From an uncultured Oscillibacter sp. (GTDB lineage Bacteria; Bacillota; Clostridia; Oscillospirales; Oscillospiraceae): a stretch of 16,757 nucleotides of DNA. The notes beneath the pieces are model-generated. The model was not told the DNA's origin. It saw only the letters and a program-made list of their open reading frames with translations, and made no database searches. The stretch is taken from the NCBI GenBank assembly GCA_900551885.1, contig URXS01000037.1, positions 1 through 16,757 on the forward strand, read 5' to 3'. This document shows positions 5,778 through 12,648 of this stretch, in pieces. A program made the translations under genes and the position numbers. Numbering within the stretch: position 1 is the first letter of the stretch; every line of letters starts with the position of its first letter.

Positions 5778-7916
5778 GTGGAGGCGATTCATTTGGAGCT
5801 GAAACACATACAGGAGCGGATCTACGCCGGCGTTTTGGGAAAGCTCATCGGCGTCTATTTGGGACGGCCCGTGGAGGGCTGGTCATATGAACAGATCAGG
5901 GATTCTTTCGACCAGCTATTCTATTACGTTCACCGGAAGACCGGCGTTCCGCTCATCGTTGCGGACGATGACATCTCCGGGACGTTCGGCTTCTTCCGCG
6001 CGCTGGAGGACCATGGGTATTCGCCGGATTTGTCGGCGAAGGAAATCGGTGAGAGCTGGCTGAACTATATCATTGAGGATAAAACGATTCTGTGGTGGGG
6101 CGGGCCCGGGCGCTCAACGGAACACACCGCCTACCTCAACCTGAAAAACGGCATTTCCGCCCCCAGAAGCGGTTCAATTGCTCAGAACGGCCGGGCCGTG
6201 GCAGAGCAGATCGGTGCGCAGATTTTCATCGAGGGGTTTGCCATGTGTTATCCGGGCGATCCCGAAAAAACTGTGGATCTGGTAAAAAGGGCGGCATCGG
6301 TGAGCCATGATGGAATGGCCGTGGAGGCCGCCTGCCATCTGGCGGCGATGGACGCACTGGCGTTTTCGGAACCACGCCTGGAAGTACTGCTGGATTCCGC
6401 CTATCCCTATGTCCACGACGACAGGCTGAAAAAACTCATCACAGATGTGCGGGAGATCTGCTCCCGCACAGACGACTGGCGGGCTGTCCGGGTAGAATTG
6501 GACCGCCGGTATGGATATCACCTCTACCCCGGTAGCTGTCATGTGGCGCCCAATCACGCCATGGTCCTGGCCGCTTTGCTGTGCGGACAGGACGACTTTC
6601 AAAGGTCGGTCTCCATTGCCGCCTCCGCAGGTTGGGACACGGATTGCAATGCCGGCAACGTTGGAGCCCTCAACGGCATCCGCCTCGGGCTGGCGGGCAT
6701 CGGCAGTGGCACGGACCTGCGGACGGAGGTGGCTGACCGCCTGCTGGTGATTACGTCCGACGGTGGAGAGGCCGTATCCGATGCGGTCAGGGAGAGCCGG
6801 AATATCGTAAGGGGCATGTGCCGCCTCAACAGGCTGCAGCCTCCCCCGGAAAGGCCCAGATTCGCCTTTGAATATCCGGACTCCCTCCAGGGATTCGCCC
6901 CATGTCCGCTGTCAGACACTCCCCCTCACATGGTCCGTGTCTCCAATGCCGGCGGCAGCCTTGCCATACACTGTTTTGGCATCGGCCGCGGGGCCGATGC
7001 GGCGGTCTCAACGCCTACCTTTGTCGAGCTTTCCGCCGCCGGATCCAATTACCTGTCCACTGCCTCTCCCAGTCTCTATGAGACGCAGACCATCACCGCT
7101 CACGCCAGTCTGGAACCCGGTTCCACAGGTCAGGCACAGCTTCAGCTCTACGTAATCTATGATGGAGACGGTGGGCCGGTCCGCAGGGCCTCTCCCCCAC
7201 AGCCCGTGAGGGAGAAGGCTGGCAAGTACGAATGGACCATCCCCAGTCTGGACGGCTGCGCCATCCTGCGAATGGGCATTGCGGTGGTTTCTGAGTCCCA
7301 CTTCCATGGGACGGTCCTTGTCCACGACGTGGACTGGAGTGGAGCGCCAAGGCAATTCACACAGACGGGGATCCTGATGCAGACCATCTGGGATACCACG
7401 CCCCGGCGTTTCCAGATGTGGACCAGCTCCGCCAGGGGATTTTCCGCGGATATGTCCCACACCTTCTGCATCTCTCACACCGGGGAGAACGGCTTGGCAA
7501 CGCTGGGAACACGGGATTGGTACGACTACTCTGTGGATTCCGTTCTCACATTCAGTATCCACGACGCCGCGGGGCTGGTCCTGCGGTGCCGGGGGCACCG
7601 TCAGTATTACGGACTTCTGTTCAGAGAGGGCCATACTCTGGAGATTGTGGCCGCCAAAGACGGTGTCCGCAGATGCCTGGCGCGGCGGGAATACACCTAT
7701 CAGCGGGATACCGCCTATCAGGTTGCTTTCTCCTGCAAGGGCAATGTACTCCAGGCTGCTGTCGAGGGGAAGACCGTATTGACCACCGCCGACCCGGAGG
7801 CGGCCTATCAAAGCGGCGGCTGCGGCTACCTGATCGACCGGGGGGCCATGCTGGCGGACGGTTTTTCTGTCAGAGCGGTGAACGCGGAGGCGAAACTCCC
7901 AGCGGCTGCCCTGTAA
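5778..7916 (+). CDS. ADP-ribosylglycohydrolase family protein with C-terminal beta-rich extension
   Basis: This 712-aa protein begins with an ADP-ribosylglycohydrolase fold (about 10-345): 'YAGVLGKLIGVYLGRPVEGW' (16-35), the acidic metal site 'ADDD' (62-65) and the second metal motif 'WDTDCNAGNVGALNG' (286-300). Family members use two Mg ions to cleave N- or O-linked ADP-ribose or related ribosyl bonds. About 370 further residues follow; they are rich in beta strands and the last 150 or so look like a concanavalin/LamG-like sandwich, as in some larger bacterial members. There is no signal peptide, so it should be cytoplasmic. It lies 9 bp after lacI in one operon. The start may be GTG 5778 (CGGAG 4 bases upstream) or TTG 5793, which has GGAGG at an ideal 8-base distance; the latter would remove only five residues. 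The substrate is unknown; a ribosyl or ADP-ribosyl N-glycoside fits the neighbours. Confidence 0.85.
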   Translation: MEAIHLELKHIQERIYAGVLGKLIGVYLGRPVEGWSYEQIRDSFDQLFYYVHRKTGVPLIVADDDISGTFGFFRALEDHGYSPDLSAKEIGESWLNYIIEDKTILWWGGPGRSTEHTAYLNLKNGISAPRSGSIAQNGRAVAEQIGAQIFIEGFAMCYPGDPEKTVDLVKRAASVSHDGMAVEAACHLAAMDALAFSEPRLEVLLDSAYPYVHDDRLKKLITDVREICSRTDDWRAVRVELDRRYGYHLYPGSCHVAPNHAMVLAALLCGQDDFQRSVSIAASAGWDTDCNAGNVGALNGIRLGLAGIGSGTDLRTEVADRLLVITSDGGEAVSDAVRESRNIVRGMCRLNRLQPPPERPRFAFEYPDSLQGFAPCPLSDTPPHMVRVSNAGGSLAIHCFGIGRGADAAVSTPTFVELSAAGSNYLSTASPSLYETQTITAHASLEPGSTGQAQLQLYVIYDGDGGPVRRASPPQPVREKAGKYEWTIPSLDGCAILRMGIAVVSESHFHGTVLVHDVDWSGAPRQFTQTGILMQTIWDTTPRRFQMWTSSARGFSADMSHTFCISHTGENGLATLGTRDWYDYSVDSVLTFSIHDAAGLVLRCRGHRQYYGLLFREGHTLEIVAAKDGVRRCLARREYTYQRDTAYQVAFSCKGNVLQAAVEGKTVLTTADPEAAYQSGGCGYLIDRGAMLADGFSVRAVNAEAKLPAAAL

Positions 7917-8044
7917 AAGCGGAGATCCCCCGGCAACAGGGGAACCTTTCGGAATACGCTCCTTCTCATATCATAGGTTTCTCGTTTGGCGGGATGAAAA
8001 CAAGCTGGAAGAGGAACCGCAAGGCCACCGGGACCGCTCTGTCA

Positions 8045-8073
8045 TTGACTTTTTCAACTGCTTCCGCTATGCT
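8045..8073 (+). promoter_or_regulatory. Promoter of the MscS channel gene
   Basis: TTGACT (8045-8050), a 17-base spacer and TATGCT (8068-8073) lie 41 bases before the channel start codon. The rest of the 7917-8114 spacer shows only a weak CCCC/GGGG hairpin (about 7927-7945) with no T-tract, so no convincing terminator follows the ADP-ribosylglycohydrolase gene. Confidence 0.55.
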
Positions 8074-8114
8074 GGAACCAGAAAATCACACCCAATAGGA
8101 AAGGGGCTGTCCCC

Positions 8115-8954
8115 ATGAACAATCTCACCTCGGCGCTGACCGGTGCCCTGGGCAACCTTCCTCTGTCCACCGTCCTCTCTGCGGCGGTGACTCTCCTGGT
8201 GTGTCTGGCGGTAGTCCACATTCTGGGCAAACTTCTCCGGCGCCTTCTGGCCCGGACCCGGTTGGATGAGCGCATCCAGCGCTATGCGCTGTCGGGCGCC
8301 AAGCTGGTGCTGTATATCGTCACGGTGGTCATCGTGGCAGAGAGTCTGCACATCCCCATGACCTCTCTGGTGGCACTGCTGTCGGTGGGGTCCCTGGGCA
8401 TCACCCTGGCGGCGGAGGATATTTTAGGCAACGTGGCCGGTGGACTGGTGATCCTCTCCTCCCGTCCCTTCTCCATCGGGGACTTTGTTGAGGTGTCCGG
8501 CACCTCTGGCACTGTCCAGGAAATCAGCCTTAACCACACCAAGCTGGTGACACCGGACGGCCATCTGGTGATGCTACCCAACAAGGAGCTGGCCTCCTCC
8601 CAGATGACCAACTACACGGTCCTGGGCCGTCGGCGGGTCGTTCAAAAAGTTACCGCCTCCTACGACGCCCCTACGGGCACCGTGAAGAAGGCCTGTATGG
8701 CCGCTGTGGCCATGACGGAAAATGTGCTGGAGGACCCGGCCCCGGCGGTATATCTGCTGTCCTACAAAGAGAGTTCCATTGAGTACGGCATCTACTGCTG
8801 GGCCACGCCGGAGAACTATTGGCCGGTGTATCTGTCTCTGGGTGAAAACCTGCGCCAGGCCTTCGACGAAGCCGGGGTGGAGATGACCTATGACCACCTG
8901 AACGTCCACATTGTAGAGGACCGGACTCGGGGCGACAGGAAAATCCCAGGTTGA
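8115..8954 (+). CDS. MscS-family small-conductance mechanosensitive ion channel
   Basis: The 279-aa product matches the length and layout of MscS. There are three membrane helices (about 18-40, 62-80 and 84-116), a pore-lining third helix with Ala/Gly spacing ('GSLGITLAAEDILGNVAGG', 92-110), the conserved 'RPFSIGDFVEV' (117-127) at the start of the beta domain, and 'LPNKELASSQMTNYT' (154-168) before the cytoplasmic cage. It opens under membrane tension to release solutes during osmotic downshock. A GGGG-CTGT-CCCC hairpin (8103-8114) touches the ATG and overlaps the end of the purine-rich ribosome binding site (AGGAAAGGGG), which may limit translation. The TGA stop at 8952-8954 lies inside the -35 box of the next promoter. 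Confidence 0.92.
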   Translation: MNNLTSALTGALGNLPLSTVLSAAVTLLVCLAVVHILGKLLRRLLARTRLDERIQRYALSGAKLVLYIVTVVIVAESLHIPMTSLVALLSVGSLGITLAAEDILGNVAGGLVILSSRPFSIGDFVEVSGTSGTVQEISLNHTKLVTPDGHLVMLPNKELASSQMTNYTVLGRRRVVQKVTASYDAPTGTVKKACMAAVAMTENVLEDPAPAVYLLSYKESSIEYGIYCWATPENYWPVYLSLGENLRQAFDEAGVEMTYDHLNVHIVEDRTRGDRKIPG

Positions 8955-8979
8955 CAAACAGCTCCGTCCTTTTTATAAT
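8951..8979 (+). promoter_or_regulatory. Perfect-consensus promoter of the metY-metA operon
   Basis: TTGACA (8951-8956), a 17-base spacer and TATAAT (8974-8979) match the sigma-A consensus exactly at the usual optimal spacing. The -35 box contains the stop codon of the MscS gene. Such a strong promoter fits a riboswitch-controlled operon, where regulation happens after initiation. Confidence 0.9.
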
Positions 8980-8985
8980 AATTGC

Positions 8986-9269
8986 CAAAGCGATGATGGA
9001 GAGGGACGGAGACAGGCGCCCTCAGAGAGCCGGCGGGTGGTGAGAGCCGGCGGCAAGGGTCTCCAGGTCCTATGGCTCCTGAGCCGGGGGTTCGAGGGCG
9101 GTACGCCGCCGGTAGGGCTGCTCCGTGAATGCCGCGTCAGTGCAGAGGGGTTGCTGGACCCCATAAGGGGCGCCGGGCTGTGAGGCAGGCGCAATTTGAG
9201 TGGTACCGCGGAAGTCGATATCGGCTTTCGTCTCAAAGACAATTTCTTTGGGACGAAAGCCGTTTTTTT
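8986..9269 (+). promoter_or_regulatory. T-box riboswitch, methionine-specific
   Basis: The leader between promoter and metY has the T-box parts in order. GGAC (9004-9007) and GGAGAC (9008-9013) pair with GTCTCC (9059-9064) and GTCC (9067-9070) to form Stem I. The distal part carries AGAGAGCCGGC...GGTGAGAGCCGGC (about 9024-9051) with the typical GGTG. The codon directly after the paired GTCC is AUG (9072-9074), read as the specifier for tRNA-Met. The T-box sequence AATTTGAGTGGTACCGCGG (9193-9211) includes UGGU, whose last base can pair with the discriminator A of tRNA-Met, and it is followed by the terminator at 9222-9269. Uncharged tRNA-Met should favour antitermination and expression of metY-metA. 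The region holds no gene. Confidence 0.92.
9222..9269 (+). terminator. T-box regulated intrinsic terminator
   Basis: CGGCTTTCGTC (9222-9232) pairs with GACGAAAGCCG (9252-9262), and CAAAGA (9234-9239) with TCTTTG (9245-9250). This makes an 18-bp stem with one G-U pair, followed by seven T residues (9263-9269). It is the default OFF structure competing with the T-box antiterminator. Confidence 0.92.
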
Positions 9270-9299
9270 CGTTCCAAGACCGGAAAGGAGCACATCATT

Positions 9300-10583
9300 A
9301 TGAGTCATCGTATTGAAACGACCTGTGTCCAGGGAGGCTACACCCCCGGCAACGGAGAACCCCGGCAGATCCCCATTGTCCAGTCCACTACTTTCAAGTA
9401 CGCCACCTCCGAGGACATGGGCAAACTCTTTGACCTGGAGGCCAGCGGCTATTTCTACACCCGCCTCCAGAACCCCACCAACGACTATGTGGCTGCCAAG
9501 ATCGCCGCTCTGGAGGGGGGCACCGCCGCCATGCTGACCTCCTCCGGCCAGGCCGCCAACTTCTTCGCCCTGTTCAATATTTCCAACTGTGGAGACCATA
9601 TCGTGGCCTCCTCCAGCATCTACGGCGGTACCTTTAATCTGATCTCCGTCACCATGGCCAAGATGGGCATTGAGACCACCTTCGTCTCTCCGGACTGCAC
9701 CGAAGAGGAGCTCAACGATGCCTTCCGCCCCAACACCAAGGCCGTCTTTGGCGAGACCATCGCCAATCCGGCCCTGACAGTGCTGGACATTGAGAAATTT
9801 GCCAAGGCCGCCCACGCCCATGGCGTGCCTCTGATCGTGGACAACACCTTCCCCACCCCGGTGAACTGCCGGCCTTTTGAATGGGGTGCCGATATCGTCA
9901 CCCACTCCACCACCAAGTACATGGACGGCCACGGCGTGGCCGTAGGCGGCGCCATCGTAGACAGCGGCAAGTTCGACTGGATGGCCCACGCCGACAAGTT
10001 CCCCGGCCTGACCACCCCTGACGACAGCTACCACGGCATCACTTACGCCGAAAAGTTCGGCAAGGAGGGTGCCTTCATCACCAAGTGCACCGCCCAGCTC
10101 ATGCGGGACCTGGGCTCCATCCAGTCCCCCCAGAATGCCTTCTACCTGAACCTGGGCCTGGAGAGCCTCCACGTCCGCATGGCCCGCCACTGTGAAAACG
10201 GCATGGCGGTAGCCCAGTTCCTCCATGATCACCCCAAGGTAGCCCGGGTCATCTACTGCGGTCTGCCTGACGACCCCTACTACGCCCTGGCCCAGAAGTA
10301 CCTGCCCAATGGCTCCTGCGGCGTGGTATCCTTTGAACTCAAGGGAGGCCGGGCAGCCGCCAGCACCTTCATGCAGCATTTGAAGCTGGCCGCCATTGAA
10401 ACCCACGTGGCCGATGCCCGGACCTGCTGCCTCAACCCCGCCAGCTCCACCCACCGGCAGATGACCGATGAGCAGTTGGAAGCCGCAGGCATTCCCGCGG
10501 GCCTGGTACGGATGAGCTGCGGCCTGGAACACAAACAGGACCTGATCGACGACATCGCCCAGGCCCTGGAGCAGGTGAAGTAA
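9300..10583 (+). CDS. metY: O-acetylhomoserine sulfhydrylase (O-acetylhomoserine aminocarboxypropyltransferase)
   Basis: This 427-aa enzyme is of the Cys/Met-metabolism PLP family. The PLP lysine is Lys206 in 'THSTTKYMDGHG' (201-212); the ring-contacting Asp is in 'IVDNTF' (179-184); 'SSGQAAN' (81-87) and 'SSIYGGTFN' (105-113) bind cofactor phosphate and stack on the ring. The length and the internal segment around 210-260 fit MetY rather than the shorter MetB/MetC (about 380-390 aa). It makes homocysteine directly from O-acetylhomoserine and sulfide in the cytoplasm. The start ATG at 9300 follows AAAGGAG by 9 bases and lies 30 bases after the T-box terminator, so expression depends on antitermination. 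metA starts 1 base after its stop codon, and MetA makes its substrate. Confidence 0.93.
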   Translation: MSHRIETTCVQGGYTPGNGEPRQIPIVQSTTFKYATSEDMGKLFDLEASGYFYTRLQNPTNDYVAAKIAALEGGTAAMLTSSGQAANFFALFNISNCGDHIVASSSIYGGTFNLISVTMAKMGIETTFVSPDCTEEELNDAFRPNTKAVFGETIANPALTVLDIEKFAKAAHAHGVPLIVDNTFPTPVNCRPFEWGADIVTHSTTKYMDGHGVAVGGAIVDSGKFDWMAHADKFPGLTTPDDSYHGITYAEKFGKEGAFITKCTAQLMRDLGSIQSPQNAFYLNLGLESLHVRMARHCENGMAVAQFLHDHPKVARVIYCGLPDDPYYALAQKYLPNGSCGVVSFELKGGRAAASTFMQHLKLAAIETHVADARTCCLNPASSTHRQMTDEQLEAAGIPAGLVRMSCGLEHKQDLIDDIAQALEQVK

Positions 10584-10584
10584 C

Positions 10585-11523
10585 ATGCCCATCAAAATTC
10601 CCAACCAACTGCCCGCCACCGAGGTTCTGCGGCGGGAGAACATCTTCGTCATGACGGAGACCCGGGCCATCACCCAGGATATCCGCCCATTGCAGATTCT
10701 CCTTCTGAACCTGATGCCCACCAAGGTGGATACGGAGACCCAACTGGCCCGGGTGCTGGGCAATACGCCCCTCCAGATCGAGCTGGAGTTGATCGCACCC
10801 AAGAGCCATGTGTCCAAGAATACTTCTCAGGCCCATATGCTGGCCTTCTACAAGTCCTTTGACGAGGTCCGCCGCCGCACTTTCGATGGCCTGATTATCA
10901 CCGGCGCACCGGTGGAGCTGATGGACTTTGAGGAAGTCGACTACTGGCAGGAGCTGTGCGAGATCATGGAGTGGAGCAAGACCCACGTCCACTCCACCCT
11001 CCACATCTGCTGGGGCGCCCAGGCGGGGCTGTACTATCACTACGGCATCCCCAAGCGGCAATTGCCTCAGAAGCTCTTTGGCGTGTTCCTCCACACGGTG
11101 GAGGACCCCAATTTCATTCTTTTCCGGGGCTTCGACGATCAGTTCTGGGTCCCCCACTCCCGCAACACCACCGTAGACCGGGCCGACATCGAAGCGGTAC
11201 CGGAGCTGAAAATTCTGGCGGCCTCGCCGGAGGCAGGAGTCTACGCCGTCAAAACCGCTCAGGGCCGTCAGGTGTTCCTGATGGGCCACGCAGAGTACGA
11301 CCGGGACACCCTTCTCAAGGAATACACCCGGGACCTGGCCTCCGGGGTGGACATCCAGATTCCACGCCACTACTTCCCTGGCGACGACCCCACCAAAAAA
11401 CCGGTGATGAACTGGCGCTCCTGCGCCCATCTGCTGTATGCCAACTGGCTGAACTACTGCGTCTACCAAACCTCTCCCTATGACATCCGGGACATCCGTC
11501 TGGGCGTCCGCACCGACGACTGA
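10585..11523 (+). CDS. metA: Homoserine O-acetyltransferase (MetA type)
   Basis: The 312-aa product belongs to the MetA (HTS) family, which acylates homoserine, the first committed step of methionine synthesis. The expected catalytic residues fall at the standard numbers: Cys142 in 'HICWGAQAG', and His235 and Glu237 in 'MGHAEYDRDTLLKEY'. Residue 111 in 'TGAPVELMDF' is Glu, which studies of MetA specificity associate with acetyl-CoA; succinyl-CoA enzymes have Gly there. So the product should be O-acetylhomoserine, the substrate of MetY next door, although databases often label the family succinyltransferase. It begins 1 base after the metY stop, with AGGTG inside the end of metY as ribosome binding site, and shares the Met T-box. 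A strong hairpin follows immediately. Confidence 0.95.
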   Translation: MPIKIPNQLPATEVLRRENIFVMTETRAITQDIRPLQILLLNLMPTKVDTETQLARVLGNTPLQIELELIAPKSHVSKNTSQAHMLAFYKSFDEVRRRTFDGLIITGAPVELMDFEEVDYWQELCEIMEWSKTHVHSTLHICWGAQAGLYYHYGIPKRQLPQKLFGVFLHTVEDPNFILFRGFDDQFWVPHSRNTTVDRADIEAVPELKILAASPEAGVYAVKTAQGRQVFLMGHAEYDRDTLLKEYTRDLASGVDIQIPRHYFPGDDPTKKPVMNWRSCAHLLYANWLNYCVYQTSPYDIRDIRLGVRTDD

Positions 11524-11525
11524 AA

Positions 11526-11558
11526 AATCCGCCGCCTCCCAAAGGGAGGCGGCGGATT
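11526..11558. terminator. Bidirectional terminator between metA and the Xre operon
   Basis: A 15-bp GC-rich stem (11526-11540 with 11544-11558) has a 3-base AAA loop. On the minus strand it is followed by TTTTT, which overlaps the metA stop codon in reverse, so it terminates the Xre operon well. On the + strand the tail (CTGATTATCT) is weaker but the stem is very stable. Confidence 0.8.
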
Positions 11559-11570
11559 CTGATTATCTAA

Positions 11571-11777
11571 TTAGAAATAGAACAGGTCCTCAAACTTCTT
11601 ATCCAAAGCGATACACAAAATCAGCGCCAGCTTGGCAGTGGGGTTGAACTGCCCCGTCTCGATGGAGCTGATGGTATTCCGGGACACACCTACCAGCTCC
11701 GCCAGTTGGGTCTGGGACAGGCCCTTCTCCGCCCTGGCTACCTTCAATCGGTTTTTCAGAATCAACTGATCGTCCAT
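11571..11777 (-). CDS. Small Xre-family helix-turn-helix regulator
   Basis: The 68-aa protein is almost entirely a Cro/C1-type helix-turn-helix: 'NRLKVARAEKGLSQTQLAELVGV' (9-31), then the recognition helix 'SRNTISSIETGQFNPTAKLALILCIAL' (32-58), ending 'FEDLFYF'. It resembles the short YozG-like regulators often found with small membrane proteins in Firmicutes. It is last in a minus-strand operon, 4 bases after the preceding gene, whose final codons include its GGGGTG ribosome binding site, so translation is probably coupled. It may repress the operon through the two 16-bp repeats at 12989-13038. That inference rests on position and on repeat structure. Confidence 0.9.
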   Translation of the reverse strand: MDDQLILKNRLKVARAEKGLSQTQLAELVGVSRNTISSIETGQFNPTAKLALILCIALDKKFEDLFYF

Positions 11778-11781
11778 ACCG

Positions 11782-12087
11782 TCACCCCAGGAACAGCACC
11801 AAATTGGCCGCCAATACCAGCGTATAGGCCACGGCAGTTACCAGCGCGGGCTTCCGGCGGGTCTTCCAGTACTGGTGGGCCTGCGTGCCGGCCAGATAGG
11901 CAAATACGATGGCGGCGTAGTCATAAGCGTGGCCGCCCTGGAGCAGCCGCACCACCGCCAATACGACGCACAACAGCGTCATCAGCATGGCACCGAAGCC
12001 GAAAGATACCCCCAGCATCTGCTGCTCCCGCTCATCCAGATCCCCGGCCTGAGCCTGGGCCTGTTTCAATACCTCTTCCCGCTCCAT
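11782..12087 (-). CDS. Small three-helix membrane protein, DUF6442-like (third copy)
   Basis: The protein has 101 aa. A charged N-terminal helix 'MEREEVLKQAQAQAGDLDEREQQ' (1-23) is followed by three hydrophobic segments (about 28-48, 56-70 and 81-100) with a basic loop, 'WKTRRKP'. The same layout and the opening 'EE-L' motif occur in the products of 12099-12425 and 12645-12956, so the three look like diverged tandem paralogs. AAGGAGG precedes the ATG. The function of the family is not known to me; location next to an Xre regulator is common. The DUF assignment is from recall of the N-terminal pattern. Confidence 0.75.
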   Translation of the reverse strand: MEREEVLKQAQAQAGDLDEREQQMLGVSFGFGAMLMTLLCVVLAVVRLLQGGHAYDYAAIVFAYLAGTQAHQYWKTRRKPALVTAVAYTLVLAANLVLFLG

Positions 12088-12098
12088 GGTGCGCCTCC

Positions 12099-12425
12099 TT
12101 ATCCCGTGATCTGAAAGAATTTTACCAGATTGTACCCCAAAAAGGCAAGGGAGATCAGCAGCGTCACCACGTCGGAGGTGCTCTTCCGCCGGGTCAGCCG
12201 GTAGAGCCGGTTGGCCACGCAGGACACCCAGAACATGGCCAGCACGTCCTCATCCGGCAGATGATGAACCCGTTTCCAGACCAGCAGCACGATACCTATC
12301 AAAAACACGAAGAGCAGGCTAAAGGACTCTCCCTGGATGCGGACGGTCTTTTCCATCTCGTCGCCGTTTTTGTTCTCCTGCTGGCTGCGAGCCAAAATTT
12401 CTTCTTTGCTCAGTAGTTCCTCCAT
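12099..12425 (-). CDS. Small three-helix membrane protein, DUF6442-like (second copy)
   Basis: The protein has 108 aa. The N-terminus 'LLSKEEILARSQQENKNGDEMEK' is the most typical of the three paralogs (EEIL-RS--E--), and is followed by hydrophobic segments at about 34-50, 61-75 and 86-104 with a basic 'RLTRRKST' loop. The ATG at 12425 is preceded by GGGAGGA at good distance; the open frame extends further but without membrane-protein character matching its relatives. It is in the operon between the 66-aa gene (22 bases upstream) and the third copy (11 bases downstream). Role unknown. Confidence 0.8.
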   Translation of the reverse strand: MEELLSKEEILARSQQENKNGDEMEKTVRIQGESFSLLFVFLIGIVLLVWKRVHHLPDEDVLAMFWVSCVANRLYRLTRRKSTSDVVTLLISLAFLGYNLVKFFQITG

Positions 12426-12447
12426 CGTCGGTTCCTCCCGTATTTTC

Positions 12448-12648
12448 TCAAAAAACGCCGGCCGCCAGGGCCAGGGCTGCCCGGAACAGCCACCACAGAG
12501 GACCGCCCCAGGGCAGCACCTCCATCCTCTCCACCACAGCGTCCCAATCCGCCGGAACAGTTGCGCCCAGCAGCGCCAATGCCACCGCCAGAAAAGCCGT
12601 GCCCAGCAGAATGGCATGCACCTGCCGCGCCGCAGCCTGGCCGCTCAC
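12448..12648 (-). CDS. 66-aa two-helix membrane protein, GTG start
   Basis: The GTG at 12648-12646 overlaps the TGA of the preceding gene as GTGA, a classic coupling arrangement, and GGAGG lies 7 bases before it. The product has hydrophobic segments at about 11-30 and 49-65 separated by an acidic stretch, 'PADWDAVVERMEV'. The frame stays open far upstream, which hides this short gene. I see no recognisable domain; it may be a shortened relative of the neighbouring membrane proteins or a separate small subunit. Confidence 0.75.
   Translation of the reverse strand: MSGQAAARQVHAILLGTAFLAVALALLGATVPADWDAVVERMEVLPWGGPLWWLFRAALALAAGVF

Noticed and set aside
7920..7950. CCCC/GGGG hairpin after the ADP-ribosylglycohydrolase gene
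   Set aside because: Only 4-5 bp of stem and no T-tract follow, so it does not support a terminator call.
9129..9299. N-terminal extension of MetY by 57 residues
   Set aside because: It would translate T-box stem and terminator sequence; the ATG at 9300 has AAAGGAG and starts the family homology.
8973..10817. 614-codon open frame on the minus strand across the T-box and metY
   Set aside because: It is antisense to metY, which has clear motifs, a T-box and a ribosome binding site. The translation is Gly/Val-rich with no domain, a common shadow of GC-rich genes.
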